Origin: Prochlorococcus sp. AG-409-P01
Lineage (GTDB): Bacteria; Cyanobacteriota; Cyanobacteriia; PCC-6307; Cyanobiaceae
Reading direction: 5' to 3'
DNA: 64,000 bases
Assembly (NCBI GenBank): GCA_003215335.1
Contig: QCKM01000002.1
Coordinates: forward strand, 217,799-281,798
Part shown: positions 56,709-64,000 of the stretch, piece by piece
Position numbering within the stretch: the stretch's first letter is position 1
Layout: each line of letters begins with the position of its first letter
Notes under the pieces: generated by a model
What the model saw: the letters and a program-made list of their open reading frames with translations, nothing else
Database searches by the model: none
Told to the model about the DNA's origin: nothing
Made by a program: the position numbers and the translations under genes

Positions 56709-57294
56709 CCGATACTTATTGGAGGATAATTTGATATAAATAGGATTTTTTTAAACGTTAATCACTAGTTGCATCTCATCTCAGATGGAAATGGGAGGGA
56801 TTTTAGGAAATAGCTGCATATGCTAGTGCCTGTCTCTTCTTCACTCCATCAGGAACCTTTATTGTTGGTTTGCTCCAATCCAAGGCTGATGGAAGGTAGG
56901 GCTAAGCAGGTCATAGGTCCGAGTACCTTTCTCATCGTTTTGAATGCTTCAATTCTTTGGGTTGAAGTGGCAAAGTCTTGCAAGCACTCTTTAAGAGTCG
57001 TCGAACTAGCTTTTTTCACTTTGAAGAAAGTTTCAACTTTATTTTAATTAGAGATTGGGTGATTCCAAAAAACTACTTTTCAGAGAACAATCGAATAAAA
57101 GACAATGTCTCTATTGCAGAATCTTTTTTAAGCATTTCTTGTCTATACTCTTTGCTTCACTAATCTTTTCCAACTTTGCGAACTTTCCACCTGCAAGCTT
57201 TGCAAATAACTCTGAAACCCCTTTGCGGTTCAATTTCAGAAGGCAAGAGTATTGGAAATCTACACAAGTAGCTGTAAAGGCATGATTAGAGGAT
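56709..57294. other. Gene-free stretch of about 590 bp
   Basis: The plus-strand frames here (56820-57047, 56978-57163, 57055-57285) overlap each other in different phases, lack ribosome sites and have irregular composition. None is accepted. Confidence 0.4.
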
Positions 57295-57536
57295 TGTTTT
57301 TTCAGCTATTGTAACCGAAGCCATTTCATTCCCAAAAGATTTTATAGCCTCAATTATTGTTCAGAATGTCTTTGAAGTCTGTGGAGATGATATCTCTATA
57401 ACAGAAGGAGAATTGAATAAATATTTAGTAGTTTTCCGGAAAATGACCTCCGAAAATCTTAATCATAACCATTTAAACCTTTTGGAATTGGATGAAAGCC
57501 AGAAATATATTACGATCGAGGCTAAGTTTTACTGAT
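57295..57536 (+). pseudogene. Open frame without a normal start codon
   Basis: After TAG at 57286 the frame reads RIVFSAIVTEAISFPKDFIA, GDDISITEGELNKYLVVFRK and LLELDESQKYITIEAKFY to a TGA. The residues look like a genuine alpha/beta protein end, but no ATG, GTG or TTG precedes the conserved-looking part. Either an ATT start is used or the 5' end has been lost. Confidence 0.4.
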
Positions 57537-57842
57537 GAGCTTGCTGCAAACTGTTAAGGATTTTGGGGCTGACTAAGCCTCTTGCAGCATTTTGAAATCA
57601 CTTTCTAGGCGACCGATGCTCTTGAGAAAAGAGACGCTGATGGGTTGTGCTTGCACAAAAACCAAGCTTAGAGATGTTTTTGGAAGATCTACGCGAGATC
57701 TTTTTACTAGCTTTAGGGGATCTTATTCTTTACCTGATTCATCAGGTGGTTAGCAAACAGATACTTATCATGGCTCCTTTTATAACTATCTTTCTTAAAT
57801 CAGCTCAAAAATCATTATGTTGAGTGGGCTTTGGTTGACTTT

Positions 57843-58274
57843 ATGACAAAACCAGTTGAATTTGGTGAATTTTATAGCCTTCTGCAAGCCGTGATTGGAG
57901 GTGATGAAGAGAAGGAAAAGGAGCTGCAATGGATGTTGGCAGAGTATGAGCATGCGAAAGGGTCTACAAGTTCTTACGACGAATTAGGGCAAATATTCTG
58001 CCATCACGGAGTTATGGAACTTTACGAGTATACGGGCGTAGATAATATTAAATTTATTAGTTCAATGGAAAAGTCTGTTTGGGATTACTTACAGGTAAGG
58101 ATGCAAATATCTTTGCCTGATTATATGGTCAAGTCTATGCTTTCTCATGCAAAAGAACATAATTTGGCTAATAAGATCTCGAGCAAATGGGATGTTCAGA
58201 TTGAAGAACTGGATGAGAATATGGAGGACCTTGCTAAATATGTTGCAGATGGAATCATCGAGATCATAGATTAA
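57843..58274 (+). CDS. Acidic helical protein, unknown (143 aa)
   Basis: MTKPVEFGEFYSLLQAVIGG, then ELQWMLAEYEHAKGSTSSYD and LQVRMQISLPDYMVKSMLSH and ADGIIEIID. Mostly charged helices. The ATG at 57843 is preferred over TTG at 57831, though neither has a good SD. No family recognised. 57537-57842 upstream holds no gene. Confidence 0.65.
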   Translation: MTKPVEFGEFYSLLQAVIGGDEEKEKELQWMLAEYEHAKGSTSSYDELGQIFCHHGVMELYEYTGVDNIKFISSMEKSVWDYLQVRMQISLPDYMVKSMLSHAKEHNLANKISSKWDVQIEELDENMEDLAKYVADGIIEIID

Positions 58275-58548
58275 TTTATCTTTGGCCTACCTTTGATTTG
58301 TTTGCTTATTGAATGTCGGGTGCATAAATGATATTTAAATTATCAGAGAGGCTTTGCAGGAAAAGGAATTGATAAGATTAACTTTTGACTTTCCACTAAC
58401 ATTTGAGATATTAATAATTATAAGTTATTTATTAAATTGATCGAGCCGGTGATGTTCAAGCCTATTGATTAGGTATTTATATTTGGTAATTAAGTCGGAC
58501 TTCGCGAGTGTTCTGATGCTATATATGCAAATCTTGGAGGAAGAAGCT

Positions 58549-58704
58549 ATGTCAATCGACCAAGATCAATTTGATTTGCTAGAAGAAAAGGATGTTTTTG
58601 ATTCCTACTATGAATGCATTACTGCATGTTTTGGTGTCGCAGGTGAAGATGTTGAATGTGTCACGGAATGTGTAGAGCTGCATCTTAATCTAGATCAAGA
58701 TTAA
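58549..58704 (+). CDS. Small acidic four-Cys protein (51 aa)
   Basis: MSIDQDQFDLLEEKDVFDSY then ECITACFGVAGEDVECVTEC and VELHLNLDQD. Paralogue of 11136-11321. TGGAGGAAG precedes the ATG at 58549 at good distance; upstream in-frame starts are not needed. Confidence 0.82.
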   Translation: MSIDQDQFDLLEEKDVFDSYYECITACFGVAGEDVECVTECVELHLNLDQD

Positions 58705-59021
58705 CTATAAAATATTTTGTATCTAAAAATTTATTTAGAAGATAAATATTAGGCAAGCTGTATTTAGTTAATATTGAAGTCTAAAACCATAGATTCCAAC
58801 AGCTTTAAGTGCAACTGTTGATTTGAATCCAATCTTCAAACCTAGATCTTCCCGCACTCTCTTTAATTAGTCTCTTAGACTCTTGATAGGTTTTGTATTT
58901 ATATGATCTCGCTCAAATCACTTTTTGGCTGTTTTTGGGTGGATCCAAGCTCTAACCAAGGCTGTGGCACTTATAAGACTGTTTATGTTTACAATTATTC
59001 TGCAAACACTTGGCACTGTTA
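58705..59021. other. Gene-free stretch of about 315 bp
   Basis: AT-rich, no frame or hair-pin of note. Must contain the promoter of the 111-aa gene. Confidence 0.35.
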
Positions 59022-59357
59022 ATGGGTAAACAGGTTTGGCAAGCTGATGATGGTGAGCTTTTCGATACTGAAGAAGCTTGCCTTAGGTATGAAAGGGCAA
59101 GTCTCTTTTCAATTGATATGAATAACAGCGAGCAATTTGCAAGAAATGAGGAACGCTGGGAGGTTCAGAAGAATTTCAGTAGACATTTCCTTGCTGGTTT
59201 TCAACGTATAGAAAATTTTTGGAATTACGCTGAAAGTTTCAGAACATTGGCAGATATTTTGGATGGGACTCGTCCCGACTTGCCGAAGGAGCTCCCTTTG
59301 CCTACAAAAAGTCAAGAGAAGCTATTGCCTGCATCTAAAAGGAAAAGGAGTAAGTAA
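59022..59357 (+). CDS. Unrecognised protein with DDGxxFxTEEAC start (111 aa)
   Basis: MGKQVWQADDGELFDTEEAC then LRYERASLFSIDMNNSEQFA, a helical middle and a basic tail KKSKRKRSK-like. The opening resembles short proteins that act on DNA or as phage-type accessory factors (a beta hairpin followed by a helix), but no family can be named. The ATG at 59022 is used over TTG at 59010. Confidence 0.65.
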   Translation: MGKQVWQADDGELFDTEEACLRYERASLFSIDMNNSEQFARNEERWEVQKNFSRHFLAGFQRIENFWNYAESFRTLADILDGTRPDLPKELPLPTKSQEKLLPASKRKRSK

Positions 59358-59571
59358 GTACTGGCCTGAATAATCTGCATTGATGGCTGTGAATATTTCT
59401 AAGATGCTCTGACTGAGTGAAATGGCATTCCGTTTGACTTTGTTAGTTGAACCTACTTTGATGTCATTGGAGTATCAGGTCATCTGAGTTATTGATGCAT
59501 GCGTCAATCGCATCTTTTGCTTATTGCATAAGAGAAGTTTCTAGGTAAAAAAAGGCTGGTTGCATCTCCAA

Positions 59572-59730
59572 ATGAACAGAGCACATTTAATTGCCCCGGC
59601 GCTTGGCAGGGGGACTACTCAGGTAAAAATTGTTGAAAGAGAATGGGGTATTGAAAGGTGCTTCAAGTCACAAGATGGTCAGGAGCATTGCATCCCTGCT
59701 TTTTTTGAAAAATTAAGCACTAGTAATTAG
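59572..59730 (+). CDS. 52-aa protein
   Basis: MNRAHLIAPALGRGTTQVKI then EWGIERCFKSQDGQEHCIPA. The Cys pair around a polar turn suggests a disulfide or a metal site. No SD seen. Not recognised. Confidence 0.55.
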   Translation: MNRAHLIAPALGRGTTQVKIVEREWGIERCFKSQDGQEHCIPAFFEKLSTSN

Positions 59731-59879
59731 GCCTTAATTAGGCTTCGCAATCTTTCAAGCAGCTTTTTTCTTCTTTTATGAGGGATGGTTCTCTTGCTTT
59801 ATATGGAATCCCTTTAATGGCTAGAGGCCTCCTTCCAGAAATCTTTTCAGGTGAAATCATCCTTTAGGAACATTTTGAT

Positions 59880-60116
59880 ATGACTCCTTCGTATGGGCAG
59901 GAAAACACCCCAAGAGAAATGATTCGTTCTAAGGCCTATCCAATTTTGGCAGTAATAAGCACAATTAGCCTTGTTGGCATTTTTGCTTCATTAATCCCAA
60001 TAGCTAATTGGACAAGGATTCAGAACGAATGTATTGAAAGGACTTTTCGCATTGACGGCACCAATACTCAAGGGTTGCCTGCCAAGGTGTGGAGTTGTAA
60101 TGGGGGTGGTGATTAG
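59880..60116 (+). CDS. Small membrane-anchored protein (78 aa)
   Basis: A soluble start, a membrane helix (PILAVISTISLVGIFASLIP), then ANWTRIQNECIERTFR and AKVWSCNGGGD. Third member of the family with 37683-37961 and 41215-41448. Confidence 0.75.
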   Translation: MTPSYGQENTPREMIRSKAYPILAVISTISLVGIFASLIPIANWTRIQNECIERTFRIDGTNTQGLPAKVWSCNGGGD

Positions 60117-60459
60117 GAGGCGATCTCTCAGGGCTAAGCCTTTCGAAGGCGATGAGTTGTTGGCTTGACTTCTTGAATTGCCGGCAGAAGATTTTTCAAG
60201 GCTGCTTTTGCAGGCAATTTTGATGCGTTTTGTGTTTTACCCCACGTCCCCTTTCTCTTCACTAGACCTTTTTGGAGACTGAATTTTGGTGAGGTGCACA
60301 CCATTTTTTAATCTGTTCGGCTGCTTTTTTTCTCTAGTCGTTTTTTGCTTTTAAGAAAACGCGTGGTTGCTTGTAAATAAAGACCTTTAACTATTCTGAG
60401 AATATTAATTGAGCAGCTTGTAAGGTTCGAGGCGTAAATAGCATTGAATTCTTAAAATT
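60117..60459. promoter_or_regulatory. Upstream region of the first pcb gene
   Basis: About 340 bp without a frame. It presumably holds the pcb promoter and a leader; no consensus site was identified with confidence. Confidence 0.4.
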
Positions 60460-61500
60460 ATGCAGACCTATGGGAATCCAGGCGTCACCTACAACTGGTG
60501 GGCCGGTAATTCTATGGTCACCAATCGTTCAGGCCGATTCATTGCGTCGCATGCTGCGCACACAGGATTGGTTGCCTTCGCGGCTGGTGCAAATACCCTT
60601 TTTGAACTGTCACGCTATGACTCTTCGGTGTCGATGGGGCATCAAGGATTAGTTACTCTCCCCCACCTTGCCTCTATAGGTATTGGATTCGATGAGGCGG
60701 GAGTATGGACTGGTGCAGGTGTTGTCACAATGGCAATCCTTCACTTGATGATCTCCATGGTTTATGGAGCGGGTGGACTTTTGCATGCCATTCTTTTTGA
60801 TGATGACATGCAGAAAAGTCAAGTTCTCCAGGCCAGAAAGTTCAAGCTCGAATGGGATAACCCTGATAACCAGACTTTCATTCTTGGTCACCATCTGATT
60901 TTTATGGGTGTTGCCTGTATTTGGTTTGTTGAATGGGCCAGAATTCATGGCATCTATGACCCAGCTATAGGAGCAATCAGGCAGGTCAATTACAACCTTG
61001 ACCTCTCGATGATTTGGCAGAGGCAGTTTGACTTCCTAGCTATTGACAGCCTCGAAGATGTTATGGGCGGGCATGCCTTCTTGGCTTTTGTTGAAATTTG
61101 CGGAGGAGCATTCCATATTGCTACTAAGCAAATTGGTGAATACACCAAATTCAAAGGCGCAGGTCTGCTTTCTGCTGAAGCAATCCTTTCGTTCTCGCTC
61201 GCAGGGATTGGGTTTATGGCAATTGTTGCTGCTTTCTGGTGCGCAACCAATACCACTGTTTATCCAATCGAGTGGTATGGCGAGCCTTTGGCGCAGAAAT
61301 TTGTTATTGCCCCAGGTTGGGTGGATACAGTTGATCTGACTGGGGTCGCTCCATTGGGCCATTCAGGCCGTTGTTATTTGGTTAACTTCCACTACATAGC
61401 AGGCTTCTTTGCCCTTCAAGGTCATCTTTGGCATGCATTGCGCGCCATGGGCTTTAACTTTAAGGATGTAGGCAAGAGACTTTCACTTGCAAGCTCTTAA
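60460..61500 (+). CDS. pcb: Chlorophyll a/b-binding antenna protein Pcb (346 aa)
   Basis: Six membrane helices of the CP43/IsiA family, starting MQTYGNPGVTYNWWAGNSMV, with LPHLASIGIGFDEAGVWTGA, the helix GHHLIFMGVACIWFVEWARI, GGHAFLAFVEICGGAFHIAT and the terminal FFALQGHLWHALRAMGF. Conserved His residues in the helices bind divinyl chlorophylls. Pcb proteins form the antenna around photosystem II or I in Prochlorococcus and replace phycobilisomes. It lacks the large lumenal loop of CP43, as expected. A strong terminator follows. Confidence 0.97.
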   Translation: MQTYGNPGVTYNWWAGNSMVTNRSGRFIASHAAHTGLVAFAAGANTLFELSRYDSSVSMGHQGLVTLPHLASIGIGFDEAGVWTGAGVVTMAILHLMISMVYGAGGLLHAILFDDDMQKSQVLQARKFKLEWDNPDNQTFILGHHLIFMGVACIWFVEWARIHGIYDPAIGAIRQVNYNLDLSMIWQRQFDFLAIDSLEDVMGGHAFLAFVEICGGAFHIATKQIGEYTKFKGAGLLSAEAILSFSLAGIGFMAIVAAFWCATNTTVYPIEWYGEPLAQKFVIAPGWVDTVDLTGVAPLGHSGRCYLVNFHYIAGFFALQGHLWHALRAMGFNFKDVGKRLSLASS

Positions 61501-61523
61501 GAGCTTGAATTACTCCAAGTTCA

Positions 61524-61553
61524 AAGCCCCGTCAAATCGACGGGGCTTTTTTT
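61524..61553 (+). terminator. Terminator of the first pcb gene
   Basis: AAGCCCCGTC and GACGGGGCTT arms with a 5-nt loop, then a long T-run. Confidence 0.88.
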
Positions 61554-61704
61554 GTTTGTAATTAAAGATGCATCAAAAGATATTATTTATTCTAATTTTC
61601 ATGCTTGCTTAGGCAGGTCAAAAATTTGACATTGCAGTTATAGATTGCATTGATCCTTTTAGATAATCTCTAAGGCCGAAGAAAGACTTCCCGTTTGATG
61701 GTAA

Positions 61705-61906
61705 AAAAAAAAGACCCTCTCGCAATGCGATGGGCCTGGGTGATGGGGAACACAATTTCTAAGACCAAATGATGCTAAAAACAACCCCCACTACAAATGG
61801 TGTCGGGAGTTAAAGATAAGTGACCTCAAATCTATATGTAGTGTTACGACTATCACAGATGACCTTGACGTCGACTAGCCTTTTTGTCGCTGGGTGATGG
61901 GGATCA
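61705..61906 (-). ncRNA. Small RNA candidate with two CCCCATCACCC motifs, copy 2
   Basis: On the minus strand the RNA would begin near 61906 with ATGATCCCCATCACCC (core motif 61892-61902) and carry a second CCCCATCACCC at 61738-61748, followed by AGGCCCATCGCATTGCGAGA and a T-run of ten. The same order and spacing occur at 12892-13091. Between the motifs both share AGTGGGGGTTG-like and CTTAGAAA segments. It lies between the two pcb genes but on the opposite strand. Confidence 0.65.
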
Positions 61907-62410
61907 TTCGACCTTTGTAAGCAAAGGGATTGCTCCACGAATTATTTGAGGGGGCAAGAAAATTTTTGGAAGTTTTTTGCTTTTCAAAGTTTTTCATCTG
62001 ATTGAGGATTCATCCTGACCCTCCTTCTTTTTGATGTTTCCCGTGTCAATAGCTGAATACGCCGGCAAGGAACGCCTGCTTTGAGTGATTATGGAGATGA
62101 TTTGACCTTGTACAGCTGAATCATCAAACGGGAGTTTGTTAACTAAAAGACTTATCTGCTTACTTAATACAGCGAAGCTGAAGGAATGTCTCATTGCTGT
62201 TTAGAAAGGACTGGCATTTTCTAAAGACCCAGTCAGGCATTGGTAATTAAGGCTTTCATGCCTTGTCAGCTAGGTCGTTCAACAAAGTATCTTTCGTGCG
62301 AAGGGGAAACCCTTTTGCCGCAGACCTTTACGGATGCCCAGACTCATAGCCGATCGGGCTCCAATTGAGTGTAGTCTTCGAAGGTTATATCCGGCTTTCA
62401 CTCTTAAATT
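61907..62410. promoter_or_regulatory. Upstream region of the second pcb gene
   Basis: About 500 bp with no accepted gene; the frame 61994-62194 (-) is not convincing. It holds the promoters of the second pcb gene and of the minus-strand RNA. Confidence 0.4.
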
Positions 62411-63469
62411 ATGCAAACCTATGGAAACCCAGACGTCACCTACGGGTGGTACGCGGGTAATTCTGGGGTGACCAATCGCTCAGGGAAATTTATTGCAGCC
62501 CATGCTGCCCACTTTGGACTGATTGCGTTCGCAGCTGGTGCAAATACCCTTTGGGAATTTGCACGCTTTGACGGCTCATTGCCTATGGGGCAACAGGCAA
62601 TGGTAACCCTCCCTCATTTGGCATCCATCGGCATTGGCTTTGATGAAGCTGGAGTATGGACAGGTGCAGGTGTGGTCACCATAGGCATTGTTCACCTGAT
62701 CTTGTCCATGGTCTATGGAGCCGGTGGCCTAATGCATTCCCTTCTGTTTCCAGGGGACATGCAAGATTCAGAAGTCTTACAAGCCAGAAAGTTCAAACTT
62801 GAGTGGGACAACCCAGATAACCAAACTTTCATTCTCGGCCACCATTTGATTTTCTTGGGTGTCGCCTGTATTTGGTTTGTTGAATGGGCAAGGATCCATG
62901 GTATTTACGACCCTGCTCTAGGGGCTGTACGCCAGGTTAATTACAACCTTGACTTGACACAAATTTGGAATCATCAATTTGACTTCCTTGCTATTGACAG
63001 TCTCGAGGATGTAATGGGTGGTCATGCCTTCTTGGCTTTCTTCGAGATTGGTGGTGGCGCATTCCACATTGCTACTAAGCAAATTGGTGAATACACCAAA
63101 TTCAAAGGTTCTGGTTTGCTTTCAGCTGAAGCTGTCCTCTCTTGGTCACTTGCAGGCATAGGTTGGATGGCAATTATTGCTGCCTTCTGGTGTGCATCAA
63201 ATACAACCATCTACCCAACTGAGTGGTATGGCGCTCCATTGGAATTCAAGTTCGGTATCTCTCCTTACTGGATTGAGACTGTAGATACTTCCAACTACGT
63301 CAGCGCCCATACATCACGTGCATGGCTGACTAATGTTCACTATTACCTTGGATTCTTTTATATCCAGGGTCATCTTTGGCATGCACTTCGTGCCATGGGA
63401 TTCGATTTCAAGCGCTTACTGGACACAAAAAATGGTCCATTTAATAAGGCTGTAACCCTTAGGGACTGA
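62411..63469 (+). CDS. pcb: Chlorophyll a/b-binding antenna protein Pcb, second copy (352 aa)
   Basis: Same family and layout as 60460-61500: MQTYGNPDVTYGWYAGNSGV, LPHLASIGIGFDEAGVWTGA, GHHLIFLGVACIWFVEWARI and FFYIQGHLWHALRAMGF. The two differ at many positions, mainly in the loops and the last 15 residues, so they are old paralogues that may serve different photosystems or light conditions. Each has its own terminator and a long upstream region, so they are separate transcription units. Confidence 0.97.
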   Translation: MQTYGNPDVTYGWYAGNSGVTNRSGKFIAAHAAHFGLIAFAAGANTLWEFARFDGSLPMGQQAMVTLPHLASIGIGFDEAGVWTGAGVVTIGIVHLILSMVYGAGGLMHSLLFPGDMQDSEVLQARKFKLEWDNPDNQTFILGHHLIFLGVACIWFVEWARIHGIYDPALGAVRQVNYNLDLTQIWNHQFDFLAIDSLEDVMGGHAFLAFFEIGGGAFHIATKQIGEYTKFKGSGLLSAEAVLSWSLAGIGWMAIIAAFWCASNTTIYPTEWYGAPLEFKFGISPYWIETVDTSNYVSAHTSRAWLTNVHYYLGFFYIQGHLWHALRAMGFDFKRLLDTKNGPFNKAVTLRD

Positions 63470-63526
63470 TTGTTTTTGATTAATCCCTGCCTCTTGAATT
63501 GAGTCTTTCTTAAAAGTGATAAGCCT

Positions 63527-63556
63527 AAGCCTCACCTTGATTGGTGAGGCTTTTTT
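63527..63556 (+). terminator. Terminator of the second pcb gene
   Basis: AAGCCTCACC and GGTGAGGCTT arms, short loop, then TTTTTT. Confidence 0.88.
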
Positions 63557-63683
63557 ATTGCTTTGCGTGTGAAGATCTAATCGATTAGAGCGAGGTTATT
63601 TAACCTCATAGGTTTTTGAATCAATCAACTAATAAATGTATGGCACAAAGGTTTGTCCTGTTACTTGTCTATTAGATAGAAAG

Positions 63684-63845
63684 TTAATTAATTGGTTTGA
63701 ACCTCCTTCTCCCAGCTCTGCATGCAGGACATTTCCAGTTTGCTGGTAGATCTTCAAACTTGGTGCCAGGTGGGACTCCTTGGCTTGGATCGCCTACTCT
63801 GGGGTCGTAAATGTAGGTGCAATCTGGGCATTGGTGCTTTTTCAT
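63684..63845 (-). CDS. Rubredoxin (53 aa)
   Basis: MKKHQCPDCTYIYDPRVGDP then GVPPGTKFEDLPANWKCPAC: the two CxxC pairs that bind one iron, with the typical YIYDP-x-GDP and FEDLP-x-NWKCP segments. A soluble form; the C-terminal membrane anchor seen in the photosystem-assembly rubredoxin RubA is absent and the protein ends after a basic tail. It is an electron carrier; the partner is unknown. Divergent from the gene starting at 63907. Confidence 0.95.
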   Translation of the reverse strand: MKKHQCPDCTYIYDPRVGDPSQGVPPGTKFEDLPANWKCPACRAGRRRFKPIN

Positions 63846-63906
63846 GCTGTCTTGTTGATCACTTGAGTGATACTTTTATCGATGTCTGATGATCTTAGTG
63901 AAGTAC

Positions 63907-64000
63907 ATGGAAGAATCAAAGCCCAATAGAGCTGATTCTCTGGAAGATGTGTGGTCTTCACTGAGCGAAGATGAAGCTAGTAATGAGAAGGGTGGTGGTG
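63907..64000 (+). CDS. Start of an unrecognised protein (partial)
   Basis: MEESKPNRADSLEDVWSSLS then DEASNEKGGG, acidic and disordered, running off the right edge. In cyanobacteria NADH-dehydrogenase or photosystem II assembly genes often adjoin rubredoxin, but nothing visible identifies this one. Confidence 0.5.
   Translation, partial: MEESKPNRADSLEDVWSSLSEDEASNEKGGG

Noticed and set aside
56820..57285. Overlapping plus-strand frames of 60-76 codons
   Set aside because: They overlap each other in different phases, lack ribosome sites and have irregular composition.
60649..61362. Minus-strand frames inside the first pcb gene
   Set aside because: Shadows of a highly conserved membrane protein gene.
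1..64000. CRISPR array
   Set aside because: Repeats are dispersed, degenerate and kilobases apart; no regular spacer array or cas gene was seen.
1..64000. Prochlorosin-type lanthipeptide precursors
   Set aside because: Small genes were checked for Nif11-type leaders ending in a double-Gly site; none was found.

Overview
The window reads as a chromosome segment of a marine picocyanobacterium, most likely a low-light-adapted Prochlorococcus. The main evidence is a pair of pcb genes (chlorophyll a/b-binding antenna proteins of the CP43 family) at the right end. Supporting evidence is a ferredoxin-type nitrite reductase with a formate/nitrite-family transporter, a cyanobacterial AbrB-like regulator, DUF4278, DUF2839 and DUF3721 proteins, and many very small proteins with strong Shine-Dalgarno sites. 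Base composition is AT-rich apart from a visibly GC-richer patch at 16.9-19.2 kb. The clade is an inference. No tRNA, rRNA or CRISPR array was seen.

Layout. 0.2-4 kb: an EVE-domain gene, small secreted proteins and a fatty-acid-hydroxylase-like membrane enzyme. 4.2-9 kb: nitrite assimilation (nirA, a 47-aa gene, transporter, HEAT-repeat protein) with a candidate NtcA site, bounded by about 190-bp direct repeats. 9-34 kb: an accessory region of tiny genes, gene relics and dispersed repeats. It holds a seven-gene overlapping cassette (14.1-15.5 kb), a P-loop GTPase-like gene with two divergent metallophosphoesterases (16.9-19.2 kb), an eight-gene coupled operon led by a DnaB-like helicase domain (21.4-23.5 kb), an integrase that lacks its catalytic half (27.1-27.8 kb), and an inverted duplication of a two-gene block (12.1-12.8 and 30.4-31.1 kb). 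34-60 kb: metabolic genes (desaturase, GTP cyclohydrolase I, cupins, DCC oxidoreductase, glycosyltransferase, cyAbrB, DUF1499) mixed with small genes. 60-64 kb: two pcb genes, an intergenic small RNA candidate, rubredoxin and the start of another gene.

The most unusual structure is a dispersed repeat of about 100-150 bp, seen in roughly 20 intact to decayed copies on both strands. Its centre is a copy of the first codons of the EVE gene with its upstream region. It carries an 11-bp inverted repeat around that centre and is bordered by pairs of tandem 11-bp units whose sequence differs between copies but is shared by the two units of a pair. Particular unit types go with particular small cargo genes, and the first cargo (701-1659) is bordered by identical 22-bp unit pairs. 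This looks like a cassette-type mobile or recombinogenic system; the mechanism is inferred, not shown.

A second candidate system is a small-RNA family at 12.9-13.1 kb (+) and 61.7-61.9 kb (-). Both copies carry two CCCCATCACCC motifs 154-155 nt apart and end in a terminator. The two duplicated coiled-coil genes each carry the complementary GTGATGGGGATCAC hairpin in their 3' untranslated region, which suggests an RNA-RNA pairing partner.
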